64,000 nt of DNA from Silurus meridionalis (taxonomy: Eukaryota; Chordata; Actinopteri; Siluriformes; Siluridae). The notes beneath the pieces were generated by a model. It was not told where the DNA came from. It ran no database searches and was given only the letters and a program-made list of their open reading frames with translations. Positions 1 to 11,089 of this stretch are shown here, piece by piece; position 1 is the first letter of the stretch, and the number at the start of each line of letters is the position of its first letter. Location of the stretch: contig NC_060906.1 of the NCBI RefSeq assembly GCF_014805685.1, forward strand, positions 8,158,346 to 8,222,345. The letters are read 5' to 3'. The translations under genes and the position numbers were made by a program.

Positions 1-220
1 GGAAACTTTCTATGGGAACTTCATCTGGGGAATTTTGACAATATTCCATGTTGGATAGTTTATGGGAATATGTGCAACATTTAAGTTCCCTGTTTTGGGC
101 TTGGGCAATTTTATAAAATCCCAAATTATTGACATACATTTCTGCTAATTACCATGAAAAGTTTTCAGTCTTGAAAATTCCTAAATTTTGCAACCCTTGT
201 CCTCAAATGATTTGATTAAC

Positions 221-363
221 CTCTCTTTCTCGGCCAGCATTTCCTCCTGTGTCTCCTTAGTCTCCATCACCCGCATCCTGTTCTCCAGATCCACACGGCG
301 CTGCGATTCTGAGGCGGCCAGCGAAGACATTTTTTCAGCTTCGCTCTTTGCGAGTTTAGACTC
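221..363 (-). CDS. pde4dip: myomegalin (pde4dip) coding exon, fourth in window
   Basis: This is the most 3' pde4dip exon visible. It starts after a CAG acceptor (366-364) in phase 0 and reads ESKLAKSEAEKMSSL, then a charged coiled-coil stretch ending near EKER. In myomegalin the segment after LLQE is ESRLAKNEA-like, so the order and the phase 0 junction with 712-829 fit. I place the 3' end at 221 because GTTAAT follows and would leave phase 2. This donor is weak, and the frame stays open to a TAG at 181-183, so the end is uncertain. A short truncated isoform ending there cannot be excluded. Later exons would lie beyond the left edge. The protein is a centrosome/Golgi scaffold; this part would be a dimerising coiled coil. 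Confidence 0.72.
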
Positions 364-479
364 CTGATAACAGATCATAAAAGCAATTAGTGGAGACAAA
401 GATCAGTGTTTGTAAATCTTAGGGTGGCTAATAGCTGGAGAAGATTCAAGTGAGAAAATGTAATGTAAAAAAACCCAAA

Positions 480-598
480 GCTTAGTAGCTTAGTAGTTAG
501 GCATTAGACTTTGGATCGGAAGGTAATGAGTTCAAATCCCAGCCACAAAAAGATGGCACTAATGATGCCATAAATGTAAATGTAAAAATGTAAAAAGA
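480..598 (+). mobile_element. tRNA-derived SINE copy in a pde4dip intron
   Basis: The block has a tRNA-like head with a B-box-like GAGTTCAAATCCC at about 528-540. It is followed by a tail rich in repeated AAATGTAAA units. The same head and tail combination recurs at 47753-47948, which supports a short interspersed element. It sits in the intron between the exons at 712-829 and 221-363, antisense to the gene. Confidence 0.6.
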
Positions 599-711
599 TC
601 TTCCTGATGACGTGAACAATACAGCCTGTAAAGTATGGCAGGTCCTCACAAGTATACAAGGATGGTACAAGAAATACATGTGTGTGTGAGAGACTGAGTG
701 TATGTGTGCAC

Positions 712-829
712 CTCCTGCAACAGCTGGATCTTGTTCTCCAAGACCTCCTGAATGTGGGAGATCTCCTGCCTCTTCTCTTCACCCTGACGCTGCACATCGG
801 CTCCATTCTGATTCCTCTGTATTTCTGTT
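712..829 (-). CDS. pde4dip: myomegalin (pde4dip) coding exon, third in window
   Basis: The exon begins after CAG (832-830). Its first base completes a codon split by the intron (CT from 5035-5036 plus A gives Leu). It then reads 39 codons, TEIQRNQNGADVQRQGEEKR followed by QEISHIQEVLENKIQLLQE. The end is a GAG followed by a GT donor at 711-710. The closing VLENKIQLLQE is very close to the LLENK-QLLQE segment of vertebrate myomegalin. It is predicted to be coiled coil throughout, with no catalytic residues expected. The phase match with the exon 4.2 kb upstream supports joining the two. Confidence 0.8.
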
Positions 830-900
830 CTGCTTTCGGGTAAAAAGAATTTTCAAACTTTTAGAAGTCTTGATGTGAAGTTTTATATATATTATATTAT

Positions 901-903
<3 letters not shown>

Positions 904-963
<60 letters not shown>
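904..963. repeat. (AT)n microsatellite
   Basis: Uninterrupted alternating A and T for about 60 bases within the pde4dip intron, flanked by TATTAT units. Confidence 0.97.
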
Positions 964-968
<5 letters not shown>

Positions 969-1388
969 ATAATCAGACCTTCGATACAATATTTAGGCCT
1001 CATTTTGTGTGGGAGTTTGGTGAGAACTGAAGCCACCTCAGAATTGACATCAGCAATGCTTAAAGCAGCGTCTGATAGACATGTGACTCAATGTTATACA
1101 ACCTAATGGTGTTACACGATGTGTGAGGTCACTGGAAAGTGATTGTACTGAGTCCCTACACAGCTGGCTGCTTTTATGCTAAGATCAATGTGTTACTATG
1201 GTGATTTGTTTAGCGACATGATGGTGTTCATTTTAAAAGAGTGATAGAATCCATCAACGAAATATCACTCAGTGGACTGTTGGCTACTGGTGAAGTGTCT
1301 AATAAAAGTCTGGCACTTATCCTGTGGAATTTTATATCAGCTCATGAGTAGGATCATGAATAAAATGTCTATGTACAGCAGATATACA

Positions 1389-1392
<4 letters not shown>

Positions 1393-1434
<42 letters not shown>
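1393..1434. repeat. (GA)n microsatellite
   Basis: About 21 GA units in the pde4dip intron. Confidence 0.97.
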
Positions 1435-1438
<4 letters not shown>

Positions 1439-1865
1439 GGAGAACTTAATTTTAATGCATGTAATTATATATGTGTAGGTCTGGGTATTTGTGTGTCTTT
1501 GCTCTGGAAACTCACTTTACTTATAGGTGCCATTAATGAATAGCTGTAGGAATATTCATAATAATAATAAAAAAAAGCATAATCATTAATACTTTGTACA
1601 TTGTATAAAATAGTCATACTTCACTCTCATATATGCCTCTGTGATAAGATTGTAGTTTTGTAAAATTATTAAGAAATAAAACACTTATAGTGCTTTTATA
1701 GGAAAATAATAATAATAATAAAAAAAGCTTATTTGGTGTGATGTGGTCCAACATTAAACAAATCTATTGATACCACCCTGAAGTCAAAAAGTGTTTTTTT
1801 ACACTTACAGAGGAAAACCCTTAATAGTAGAAAGTAATAAATAGTAGATAGTTGTAGATAATGTA

Positions 1866-2468
1866 GTACTGTATTTTTCGGACTATAAGCCGATACGTTT
1901 TCCCATGTTTAAAAAAACGTTTTTTTTAAACGCATGACGATGCCAAAAGATAAACTTCAGAGAGAAATAGTTGTGAAAGGAAGGAGGAAGACAGTGAACA
2001 ATGACTTTCTTGGTAGGCTACTGTTTAGATACAAGCCGTTGTAACGCGTTGAGTCTGGGTAAAGGGAGAGCTCACTAACTCCAGTTACAACAGAAATCCT
2101 ATAAGCACAGACAGGTTTCCAAAACTTGTGCTTTTTTATTTTTCTTGGCAACAGAGTTACGGGTTAGTCAAAGAAACTTAGAAATGAGCATCAGAAAATA
2201 ATAAGGACATAATCCTCGGTCTTGCACACATGCAGTAATAGCGGAAAAATGCAGTGGCATGCTATTCCCAAAATACCGCTCTGCTCTTAAAGGAGCCACA
2301 ACATATTTCACCGGTTACACTGTGTAACAGACACTGTCTTTCGTTAAAGACTGTGTAAAGTTAATTAGTTTCAGTGTAGGCTTATTTATGTTCAAAATAA
2401 AAATATTTGTAAAATTTAGTGGTGCGGCTTATATATGGGTGCGCTTTATAGTCCGAAATTACGGTAAT
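1866..2468. mobile_element. foldback-type nonautonomous DNA element
   Basis: The left end reads TACTGTATTTTTCGGACTAT and the right end reads TATAGTCCGAAATTACGGTA, which are imperfect inverted repeats of each other. A second inverted motif (AAGCCG near the left end, GCGGCTTAT near the right) extends them. The interior of about 550 bp has no transposase-like reading frame. The structure is that of a MITE; the superfamily is not clear from the ends alone. Confidence 0.7.
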
Positions 2469-2474
2469 AGATAG

Positions 2475-3106
2475 TTTTCACATATTCGTACCGAAATTCT
2501 TTGGTACAGTGCTTTGTGCGGAACATGCTTAAAATCTGAGTTTCCTCCGGAACACATTAAGTGCCGGACTGCACGTGTGTTTAGTCTCTGTCTTGCACTT
2601 TCAGCACTTTTTTTAAAATAATTGTTAAACTTGAGAACATACACAACAATGCCAAGGATATAAAAAAGAAAGAGTTAGCACAGTGTCACTGTGGGTACTC
2701 ACTCCATACAGCAAATAATACATACAGGATTTATTGTGCGTTGTTTTGTGCATTCCCTGAATCGTTAAAGATCCTGCCTTCGCCAATGCTAGCAATATAG
2801 ATTCATTAGCATTTTATGGACATCTTAATATACATACAATAACACTTATATACACACTTATATACACATCTAAATTACACAAATGTAAACTATTTAAGAG
2901 TATTTTGTTTAAAATTGTTTTAAAAATGTAAACTGTTGATGTTGATGTTCACAAATGTTTATACGGATAAACCGCGTTAATAAAAAAACAACAAGCAATT
3001 TTATGTTTTGTATTTCTTCCCCCCAACTGTACTGAAATAGTACCGAACCGTGACTGAAAAACCAAGGTCTGTACCGAACCATACATTTTGTGGTACACCC
3101 CTAGTA
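2475..3106 (-). mobile_element. hAT-like nonautonomous element remnant
   Basis: Read on the minus strand, the block opens with a CTAGGGGTGTACCACAAAAT end. Repeated GGTTCGGTAC-type motifs follow (two near 3040-3085, a third more degenerate near 2490). These ends resemble widespread fish nonautonomous elements of probable hAT type. No coding potential is seen and no clean target-site duplication was found, so this is a decayed copy. Confidence 0.5.
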
Positions 3107-3445
3107 GATAGTAGTAAACTGTAGATAGTAACAAATAGTAAAAGATAGTAGACACAAATAGATAGCAGATAGTAAGATTGTAGGTAGTAATAGATATGAG
3201 ATATGAGATAGTTATAGATAGAAATAAATAGTAGATAGTAATAGATAGAAGTGAGTAATAGATTGTAGATAGTAATAGATAATAGATAGTATATAGAAAT
3301 AGATAGTTATAAATAGTAGATAGTAATAGACTGTAGATAGTTTTAGATAGTAGATAACAATAAATAGTAGATCGTAATAGACTGTGGATAGTAATAGATA
3401 ATAGATCTTAGATAGAAATAGATAGTATAAATGTTAGATAGTAAT
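3107..3445. repeat. degenerate TAGATAGTA-type tandem array
   Basis: A run of irregular units built from AGTAGATAGTAATAGAT and shorter variants, 8-17 bp each, begins exactly where the hAT-like remnant ends and fades out by about 3445. Confidence 0.85.
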
Positions 3446-3592
3446 TTGTCAATAGTAGGACATTTTATGGTTGTATTTAATGGTATGGAACATCTGCAAA
3501 AGAAGTATTTGTAGCCATTTAGGACATAAATGGACGAACACTAGTGACATTGCACCAAGCACAGTACAGATATTATAGTGTTTATATGTTTA

Positions 3593-3835
3593 TACACTAT
3601 GTGGACAATGATTTGTGGACACCTCAACATAAGATTTGTATGTGATTTATAAACATCCCTTCCCACATAAATAAGGTTCAATGTCTTGCTGGAAAACGTT
3701 TTGGGCTCGTAGTTCATGTGAAGGGAAAATGTAATGCTACTGCACCCATCTGTACAACTCTGTCATAACAATTTGGGCAAGAAACTTATACAGCTGGAAA
3801 AGTCAGGTGTCCCAATACTTTTGTCCACAAGATGC
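3593..3835 (-). mobile_element. short deleted copy of the CACTATAT-end Tc1-like family
   Basis: The block opens with CACTATGTGGACAA and closes with CAATACTTTTGTCCACAAG. It contains the family-typical minus-strand segment GTTCATGTGAAGGGAAAATG. Compared with the 572-bp copy at 15079-15650 most of the interior is missing. Confidence 0.65.
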
Positions 3836-4224
3836 ATACTATGCTCTGCTTAAATACTTGATCCTGAATGTCTGGATGATGTGAGTTAAACCATTAAACC
3901 TGTCAGATTAATCAGTGTTTTGAATAAATTTTAGGCCCTATAAACATCTGGAAACATAGTAACATACACTTACAGTCACATACAAAGTGCGAGCGCTATT
4001 GTAAACATTTACTAATGACCTTAGTGAGCTAAATGAAGGATTTTTTTTTCACTGTTGTTTAACCTGTCTGGTGAATATGGTGATTTTGATAAATGAGTCA
4101 AGGCACAAGATAAATGTGATGAGAAGAAAATGTTATAACCAAAAATATTACAAAAAACAGATTCAGGAGTTAACAGCTACATTATCAATACAGATGTGGC
4201 ACAAAGACATATAATTCACACACC

Positions 4225-4228
<4 letters not shown>

Positions 4229-4272
<44 letters not shown>

Positions 4273-4281
4273 CTCTCTCTC
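4229..4281. repeat. (CT)n microsatellite
   Basis: About 26 CT units with one interrupting G. Confidence 0.97.
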
Positions 4282-5034
4282 ATTCTCTCATAATGAATTA
4301 TTAAAATTCATTGATAAAATCACAATATTTCAATGTCTAATTTAATTCATTATTATTCTGTATATAAAACATCTAGTTCAGTCAGTTTTGCACTGCAAAC
4401 TTTAATGACAGTTTTTGCATGTCAATGCTAGAAAGTGGGCATGGTATAAACGGGATTAGCATTACACCAATTTAACGCACTCAGATTCACGCCGGGCCGT
4501 TATTCACTCTTGCATCATGCATAAACAATTTCCAGGTAGCTGTGTATTAAAATATAAGTAAGAGGTAATCCTTGTTCATTTACCAGCATTAACTTCAAGC
4601 TCTCATGTTCTGTATGCAGTGCAAAACTGAGTGAATGGTTAGTTATTTTGTATATACAGTTTATGGCTTGTTAGAGCTACAATTCTGCTGCTTTAAAACA
4701 TACACAGAGATTAAGTAGTTTAATAAGATGATATTTATTTGTATGATAATGTGTATGTGTGAATTGTGGGTGTCTATATCATGTCTCTATTACTAATAAA
4801 ACTGTGTCAACTCTGTTTGCCCCAGCTTATTTATCAAAATTCATCATATGAGTTAAACGACATGCAAAAATCACTTATTGATTTTAGAAATTCAAGTAAT
4901 GTTCACAGTAGATGTCTGATTACTGTTTTTTGTACTACCTGAACAACTTGTTCAACGATGTGACCTTCCAGCCAATCAGAAACCAGTATTCAAACTGTAG
5001 TTATCTTACTCCCAAACACTAATTCAGTACTTAC

Positions 5035-5111
5035 AGAGCCTTGTCAAGCTGCTGCTGTCTCTCTAGTAGCTCTTGCTTCAAGCTCCCCACCTCAACCTTC
5101 AGCTCAATGTT
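5035..5111 (-). CDS. pde4dip: myomegalin (pde4dip) coding exon, second in window
   Basis: The exon starts after a TTTGCAG acceptor (5118-5112) in phase 0 and reads NIELKVEVGSLKQELLERQ and then QQLDKA. It ends with the first two bases of a Leu codon before a strong GTAAGT donor (5034-5029). NIELKVEV-SLK-EL is a highly conserved continuation of the CM1 region in both PDE4DIP and CDK5RAP2. The 77-base length leaves phase 2, which the next exon at 712-829 satisfies. The segment is coiled coil. Confidence 0.88.
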
Positions 5112-5644
5112 CTGCAAAGCAAATACAACCAATCACAAATCATCACTTAAATATATTATGCCAATGAATTAAGTGCACATTTATTTCAAACAAGCATTTA
5201 AATACACATGAACTGCAATCCCAAGCAATTATATTTCACAATTTATGCAGGTTTTGTTTTTTGCTAAAGTTAAAATGGATTCTCTAAAGCTGCAGTGTAT
5301 TTTAGACTAATGTGTATTATTTATTAGGGTTCTAATGAATGTTATTGCTGTTTACTTCAGCTCTGTGCACTATGTACAGTCTCCTGGGTGTAAGGTGGGA
5401 CAAAAATAGCAGGACAGACAGTAGCCACCTGCTCCTACCCTTCCACAAGCTTGCTCTGTGTCTCCTAGTCTTGCTAATTCACTCCTACAGCTGCAATCCA
5501 GAATAACGCTCATGTTGCTAGCTCGTATATAGCGCATGTGGGTCAGTGGGACATTCTTTTTTCACAACCTAATAGAGTTTACAAAGTTCCAGCAAAAAGA
5601 GCGTGTCTCTATTTACTATGGAGACACTCGTAATAAAAAATTGT

Positions 5645-6338
5645 GTACTTTTCAGTGTACTTTAGTATATAATTGTGAATGCAAAGTGTGTAATTTGTAT
5701 GTCAATGCAAAGTGTGTACTTTCTATATAGTATGAATACAGTGTGTACTTTGTATGTGTGTAAATGCAAAGTGTGTACTTTTTGTGTGGATGCAGCGTGT
5801 GTACTTTATATATGTGTAAATGCAGTGTGTACTTTCTATATATGTGTGAATACAGAGTGTGTACTTTGTATACATGTGAATGAAAAGTGTGTACTTTTTA
5901 TATATAAGTGTGAATACAGAGTGTGTACTTTGTATATGTGTGTTTAGTGAATGCCGTGTGTACTTTTTATATATGAGTGTGAATACACAATCTGTAATTT
6001 GTATACATGTGAATGAAAAGTGTGTACTTTTTATATATGTGTGAATGCAGAGTGTGTACTTTGTATACATGTGTGTGTACTTTTTATATATAAGTGTGAA
6101 TACAGAGTGTGTACTTTGTATACGTGTGAATGAAAAGTGTGTACTTTTTATATATGAGTGTGAATACACAGTCTGTAATTTGTATACATGTGAATAAAAA
6201 GTGTGTACTTATTATATTAAAAGTCTGAATACAGAGTGTGTACTTTGTATACGTGTGTAGTGAATGCCGTGTGTACTTTTTATATATAAGTGTGAATGCA
6301 GAATGTGTACTTTATATATAAGTGGGAATAAAGTGTCT
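5645..6338. repeat. minisatellite, about 30-37 bp units, next to a splice donor
   Basis: Roughly twenty units of a GTGTGTACTTT + TATATATGTGTGAATGCAGA pattern are arrayed head to tail, with substitutions (GAATACAG, GAATGAAAAG, GTATACATGTG). The last unit (GTGGGAATAAAGTGTCTACT) directly abuts the GTCAGT donor of the pde4dip exon at 6345-6491. The array is free of stops in one minus frame for about 148 codons (5723-6169), but this follows from its repeat unit and is not evidence of a gene. Confidence 0.92.
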
Positions 6339-6344
6339 ACTGAC

Positions 6345-6491
6345 CTTCCTGTGAACATCCTCTCTGCTGCCATCTTCACACTTTCCCTGAATCCTTTCCT
6401 CCAAAAAGTAGATGCGCAGCTTCAGGCTGAAGTTCTCCTTCTTCAGGTCGTTGAGGTGCTGCGAGATGGTGCGAAAGCCGTTACACGTCAT
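6345..6491 (-). CDS. pde4dip: myomegalin (pde4dip) CM1-motif exon, likely first coding exon of this isoform
   Basis: Forty-nine codons run from MTCNGFRTISQHLND to DVHRK, followed by a GTCAGT donor (6344-6339) in phase 0. Residues 16-33, LKKENFSLKLRIYFLEER, are the CM1 (centrosomin motif 1) signature shared by myomegalin and CDK5RAP2. The Phe in ENF (residue 21) corresponds to a residue needed for gamma-tubulin ring complex binding in CDK5RAP2. The preceding GFRTISQHLND matches the N-terminus of a known myomegalin isoform rather than CDK5RAP2, so I call pde4dip. The ATG at 6491 sits where that isoform starts. The frame is open upstream, so a longer 5' exon using the CAG at 6511-6509 remains possible. 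Confidence 0.85.
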
Positions 6492-6649
6492 TCTCTGTTT
6501 CCCTGCGGGGGCCTTGGACCCCTCATCGTTACACCATGCTGTCTCAGGAATTCTCAAGAACGAATTAGACTATTCTACAAAATGCTGACACATATACACA
6601 AACAATCAGACACACTCAAGAAAGCAAAAAAAGAAACTAATAATTAACT

Positions 6650-6692
6650 ATGGATAAGGGCATCTGCCAAATGCCCCAAATCTAAATGTAAA
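6650..6692 (+). mobile_element. SINE 3' tail fragment
   Basis: GGATAAGGGCATCTGCCAAA followed by TGTAAA-type tail matches the 3' part of the SINE at 47753-47948. The tRNA head is absent. Confidence 0.5.
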
Positions 6693-6921
6693 TACTAATT
6701 AATCTTGAGTAGATCAGTGTCAACAACAACACTGTGCTGCGAGTTAGAGGAATCTCCTGCTCTGAAAAGTTTGTTGTATTCGGTGTGTGTGTGGGTGTAT
6801 GTGTGTATGGAGGTGGTGGTGGTGGTGGGTGGGGGGCTGGATGGGTTGAGGAGGGGTGGCAGGGTGTGTTACTATCTTTAACCTGAGAATTTATGCCAGG
6901 CATGAGCAGTGCCGTGAGGGG

Positions 6922-6922
<1 letters not shown>

Positions 6923-6976
<54 letters not shown>

Positions 6977-6980
6977 ACAC
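6923..6980. repeat. (AC)n microsatellite
   Basis: About 29 AC units, one A insertion near the end. A GT- and GGT-rich stretch (6781-6845) lies just before it. Confidence 0.97.
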
Positions 6981-7094
6981 GCAACTGGTGTTAGCTGATC
7001 CTGTTATTAAACCCACCAGCTCTCACAGGAGACAACTGGATGTTGGGGCACACACTCTTTTCATCTCTTACTCCTTCACCAATACTGCATATGT

Positions 7095-7480
7095 GTTGGT
7101 ATTGGGACACCTAACTTTTCCAGCCATGTGTGGTTCTTCCTCAAATTGTTACCACGAAGTTGATCGCATGAAATTTTACCTTTAAACCTGTTTATAGCAT
7201 CATAATGTCTCTGTGCACAAAGCTTGCTCCTTTAAGATTTGTTTTTTGTGGGTTTCAAGTTAATGGAAGATCTTGAGTGGCCTGTTATAGAACTCTCAAT
7301 CCTAAAGAACATCTTTAGGATGAATGTGAACACTGACTGCACCCCAGGCCTCCTCACCTCACATAAATCAATAGCTGACTTTACTAACACCCTTGTGGCT
7401 GAATGAACATTAATCTTCACAAAATTTAGTGGAACATCTTCCCACTTCCCCAGAGTGGTGGTTTAATAACAGTGAATGGG
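7095..7480 (+). mobile_element. Tc1-like remnant of the CACTATAT-end family
   Basis: Begins with a degraded GGTATTGGGACACCTAACTT and contains the family landmarks CTGTGCACAAAGC, GAGTGGCCTG, TGACTGCACCCCAGGCCTCC and CTTGTGGCTGAATGAAC. These are decayed pieces of a transposase C-terminal half. Frame-shifts and stops make it noncoding. Confidence 0.7.
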
Positions 7481-7529
7481 CACTGAAGGTGGAATTGTTG
7501 GTATCATATCAGCACATAATATTGATTAT

Positions 7530-7740
7530 CTCATTACAGTGGCACCTGTTAAGGGGTGAAATATATTAGGCAGCAAATGACCAGAACAAGTTTGTAAAGT
7601 TGACTTGTTGAGAAACTGGGCAAGTGCAATGTGCGATCTGAGTGACTTTGACCAAGCGCCAAACTGTGATGTTTGGATGACAGGGTCCGAGCATCGGACT
7701 GAAAAATTTGCTGAAAATGTGGCTTCATGCTGGTTATAAT
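7530..7740 (+). mobile_element. Tc1-like N-terminal fragment, second lineage
   Basis: Contains CACCTGTTAAGGGGTGAAAT and ATATTAGGCAGCAAATGA. A decayed sequence follows that corresponds to the helix-turn-helix start of a Tc1 transposase. It is related to the better copy at 24718-25130. Confidence 0.6.
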
Positions 7741-7744
7741 GAAA

Positions 7745-8437
7745 TATCTGATGCAGAGATTGTGGAAAAACCTGACCTTTATTTAATATGGTCCACTACT
7801 TTGGACCACCCTATAACATTTTTTATTTATCTGTTTGTTTGTTCAGTTTATTAGTGTTCTTACAAGCGTCTCTGGCCATGAGGGGGCAGTATGGCATTAA
7901 AAAGTGATGGGTAAATAAATAAATAATTATACAGTATATGTGTATGGATATATGAAACAGGCCCTGTCAGACAGGAGCGCTGGGTTATTTTTTACGAAGC
8001 ATCTTGTTTCAGCTGTCAGTGTGGAATTCCAGTCTGGGATCGCTCCCTTAACATCAGTCTAGTAAGCAGCGAAAGCGACTAACCCTTTTATCAGACATCA
8101 AGGCAAAGAAGGTCATGGAAACGGCTTTATGTGAGCCTGAATTAAAAAAAAAAAATCCTATTCACATGCACAATATCAATCAATGAATAATCATTTGGAC
8201 ATCAGTTGCAAGACTTGAGCTGTTTTGGTGGATTTTCCAAAACAGCTCAAAGCAACTTCCACTGCCGTAACAACAGAATAAAAACACACCAGCTTTAAAA
8301 AAAAAAAACAGCTTGTATTTTTTCCAGTTTGTCAAATAGACCAGAAACACCATTTTGATGTCTTTATTAAGCATAGATGATTAATAAGTAAAGGATATGT
8401 CACATCTCGAATAATAGACAAAGTAAAGCCATTTGTT

Positions 8438-8440
<3 letters not shown>
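7745..8440. other. intergenic, nothing recognised
   Basis: AT-rich unique-looking sequence with short homopolymer A tracts. No exon, RNA gene or named repeat is seen. Confidence 0.5.

Positions 8441-8483
<43 letters not shown>
8441..8483. repeat. (GT)n microsatellite
   Basis: About 21 GT units. Confidence 0.97.
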
Positions 8484-8486
<3 letters not shown>

Positions 8487-8829
8487 GTTTTATAATTCTG
8501 TCTCTGTCTGGCTTTAATCAAATCCCAGAACAATAAAAAGGAGAGGTTTGCTCTGCTTGATTCAGCCACAGACTGTGATCTTTTCAAGCTCTTCAGATAT
8601 AATCATGTGACTTCATAGCTTATGACATCACAAGATAAGAATTACGCCATTTCAATGGAATGTAATCAGGATTACTGACGATCACGTCTTCATACTTTAT
8701 TTTTTGATCCAAAATAATCATTGAAGCGCCAAAACCTCTCTTTTTCCCCCAATCGAAGATGTGTATTTCAAGTCATGTGACTTTATTGTCATTTAAAGGC
8801 AAATGTGCATTTTTCTTGTTACATGTACA

Positions 8830-8955
8830 TTCCATTAGGAAGCTGGGGATTAGGAAGCAGTCAGAGTACATGGTCAAGATTGGCAGCTTGGCAATACAGG
8901 GGGCCTTTCAATCAATAAACCAGAGCCTTAACCACTGAACTACTACTTCCCAACC
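8830..8955 (-). mobile_element. degenerate SINE-like copy
   Basis: The end CTTAACCACTGAACTACTAC reads on the minus strand as a tRNA-like head. TGGCAATACAGGGGGCC upstream fits the middle of the same SINE type seen at 36895-37022. Confidence 0.4.
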
Positions 8956-8959
8956 GGCC

Positions 8960-9744
8960 ATATACAATGGAATTGCTCTATAAAATAACAAACAAACTCA
9001 AGATAAAACTTCAGAAGAGTCCAATACACCGGAGTACATAAAGTGCATGTGTGCAAACAACAAACACAATACTGTAATATTGATACAATGCAGTATGCAG
9101 AGCAGTACAATACTGTATATTTAAACGTTTGGCGACGATTTAGCCGAACTTATTTAAGCATTTGTTAATTATTTAAGCATAATTTACTCGTTTTTTAAAT
9201 TTACAATTATTTTAAAAGCAGAATGATCAGCCAATACATGACGAACATTAAAATAAATCTCATAGTTGGTTCTTTATGAATGATATGTTGATACATGTGA
9301 CTCTAATTCCATATACTCTGTTTTCATATGTAAAAATTGCCTGTTTTAGGAGCGCTTTTATTTTTACATGTTCTTGTTAATAATTGGTCAAAAAGATTTA
9401 AGTGAGAGCATTAAATTAGTTTTATGTCTACTAATACAGGCTTCTTGTAAATATCTTTTACATATAAAATACTCAGAAGCAGAGAAATCTCACAATGAAC
9501 AAATAATCATATATCTAAATATTTATTTGATATAAACGAATAAATGAACATTTCCACCTCTAGGAGCTAAAAAATACATACAAATGTCCTCTCTCCTTTT
9601 TGAACTGAGCGGATGCCCTCGCCAGATGTTGGAAAATTCCGAAAAGCAGACAATTATGCAAAAGAAACAGCTTTTATCCACCAATGAGAGCATCCCGAAC
9701 TGTACACAAGATACAACCTCGTTCTGTTCTGGCTGATCTTTCCT
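8960..9744. other. intergenic, nothing recognised
   Basis: AT-rich sequence without convincing coding or repeat structure. Confidence 0.5.

Positions 9745-9801
<57 letters not shown>
9745..9801. repeat. (ATCA)n microsatellite
   Basis: Fourteen tetranucleotide units. The following 9802-10119 is very AT-rich with poly-A and poly-T runs. Confidence 0.97.
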
Positions 9802-10116
9802 CAAATCAATTAAATTGTAATTCACATTATTAATTATTTATTATTATATAAAAATGAATACACAAAATAATAATAGTAATAATAATAATAATAACTGAAT
9901 TAATTACGTGATCTCTTTTAAAAAATGTTCTATAAAAATTCTATAAAAAATAAAATCAAATATTTTTAATATATATATTTTTTTTAATAAAATGAAAAAA
10001 AAATACATTTAATTATTGAATTAAAATAATTTCATTTAATTGAAATTTATTTATAATCTCTTCTTGAAAACAGACATTCATTTGATTAAAAAATATTTTC
10101 ATTTCATTTCAGTTCA

Positions 10117-10119
<3 letters not shown>

Positions 10120-10183
<64 letters not shown>
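10120..10183. repeat. (TA)n microsatellite
   Basis: About 32 TA units. Confidence 0.97.
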
Positions 10184-10186
<3 letters not shown>

Positions 10187-11030
10187 CAATTCAAATGCTC
10201 CAAAGAATGTGTTTATGAACAAAAACGTATATAATAAAAAAAGGTCAAAGCTCAGCGAGTGTCTCAAACCAAATCCAGAAGCTATAACATTAGCTGCAGT
10301 TTTACAGTGCAGTAAAACGGTCTTGTTTGAGGGTGATGTCTGTGTTTATGTCAGTTTTCCTGTGCTGCTGTTTTTTGAATTTCCTAAAGGGCATGGTACA
10401 CGTGTTCATGTTAAAAAGGCACATTGACAGCCTGAGTCTTTATTGAATGGCAGTGTAAATCAGGCAGAAAATGGCTGGTGAACATGTGACGGGGCGGAGC
10501 AGCAATGGTTTGTATAGCATAATAGAAGTATTCAGGTATAACTGATTCTGTATTTGCAGTTGCACCATGATCCTGGGTTTGCAGTGTATACACAAAATGT
10601 AGTGCAATGTCATTAACAGCCACATGACCTAATGTATTTATGTACAGTACTACTGTATAAAGTATTCAGTCACAGTTTAATATCTCTCAGTTGTCCACAT
10701 TACATGAAACATATCAATGTTCCATGTTACTTTTTTCATGCTGACTACGATTTTGTGGCAAACAATAAGACGAATGACATGATTCATCCTCAATAATATT
10801 GTTTTTCTTCTTTTGTCCTTTCTTCTCTGCAACCTTTACCCCCGTTTCTCTATCATTTTGGTGGGTAAATTGCTCACAGATGTGGTGGCAGGGGAGAGTG
10901 CCAGTAGTGTGTGTTTGTAAATGTGTGTGTGCAGAACGCAGTTCTGAGGCCTTTACCATTTTGCCAGCATCTTACTGAGAAAGGGTTGGGGGTAGCTTTT
11001 CCGAAGAGTGTGCCAGCTGCTCCGTGGTGT

Positions 11031-11032
<2 letters not shown>
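10184..11032. other. intergenic, nothing recognised
   Basis: No exon or transposon could be identified. Short open frames here lack any recognisable domain. Confidence 0.5.

Positions 11033-11086
<54 letters not shown>
11033..11086. repeat. (AC)n microsatellite
   Basis: About 27 AC units. Confidence 0.97.

Positions 11087-11089
<3 letters not shown>

Larger units (their letters stand above)
830..5034 (-). other. pde4dip: pde4dip intron (about 4.2 kb)
   Basis: No further exon is recognised here. The intron carries AT, GA and CT dinucleotide tracts, a foldback DNA element (1866-2468), a hAT-like remnant (2475-3106), a degenerate TAGATAGTA-type array and a Tc1-type remnant near 3.6-3.8 kb. The stretches 3850-4228 and 4282-5034 are AT-rich and hold nothing I can name. 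Confidence 0.75.

Noticed and set aside
5723..6169. 148-codon open frame on the minus strand rich in His, Tyr, Thr
   Set aside because: It is produced by the minisatellite unit lacking stops in this frame; there is no start context, domain or codon signal.
9745..9801. Regular 4-bp spacing considered as a CRISPR-like or protein-binding array
   Set aside because: A plain (ATCA)n microsatellite; no spacers.
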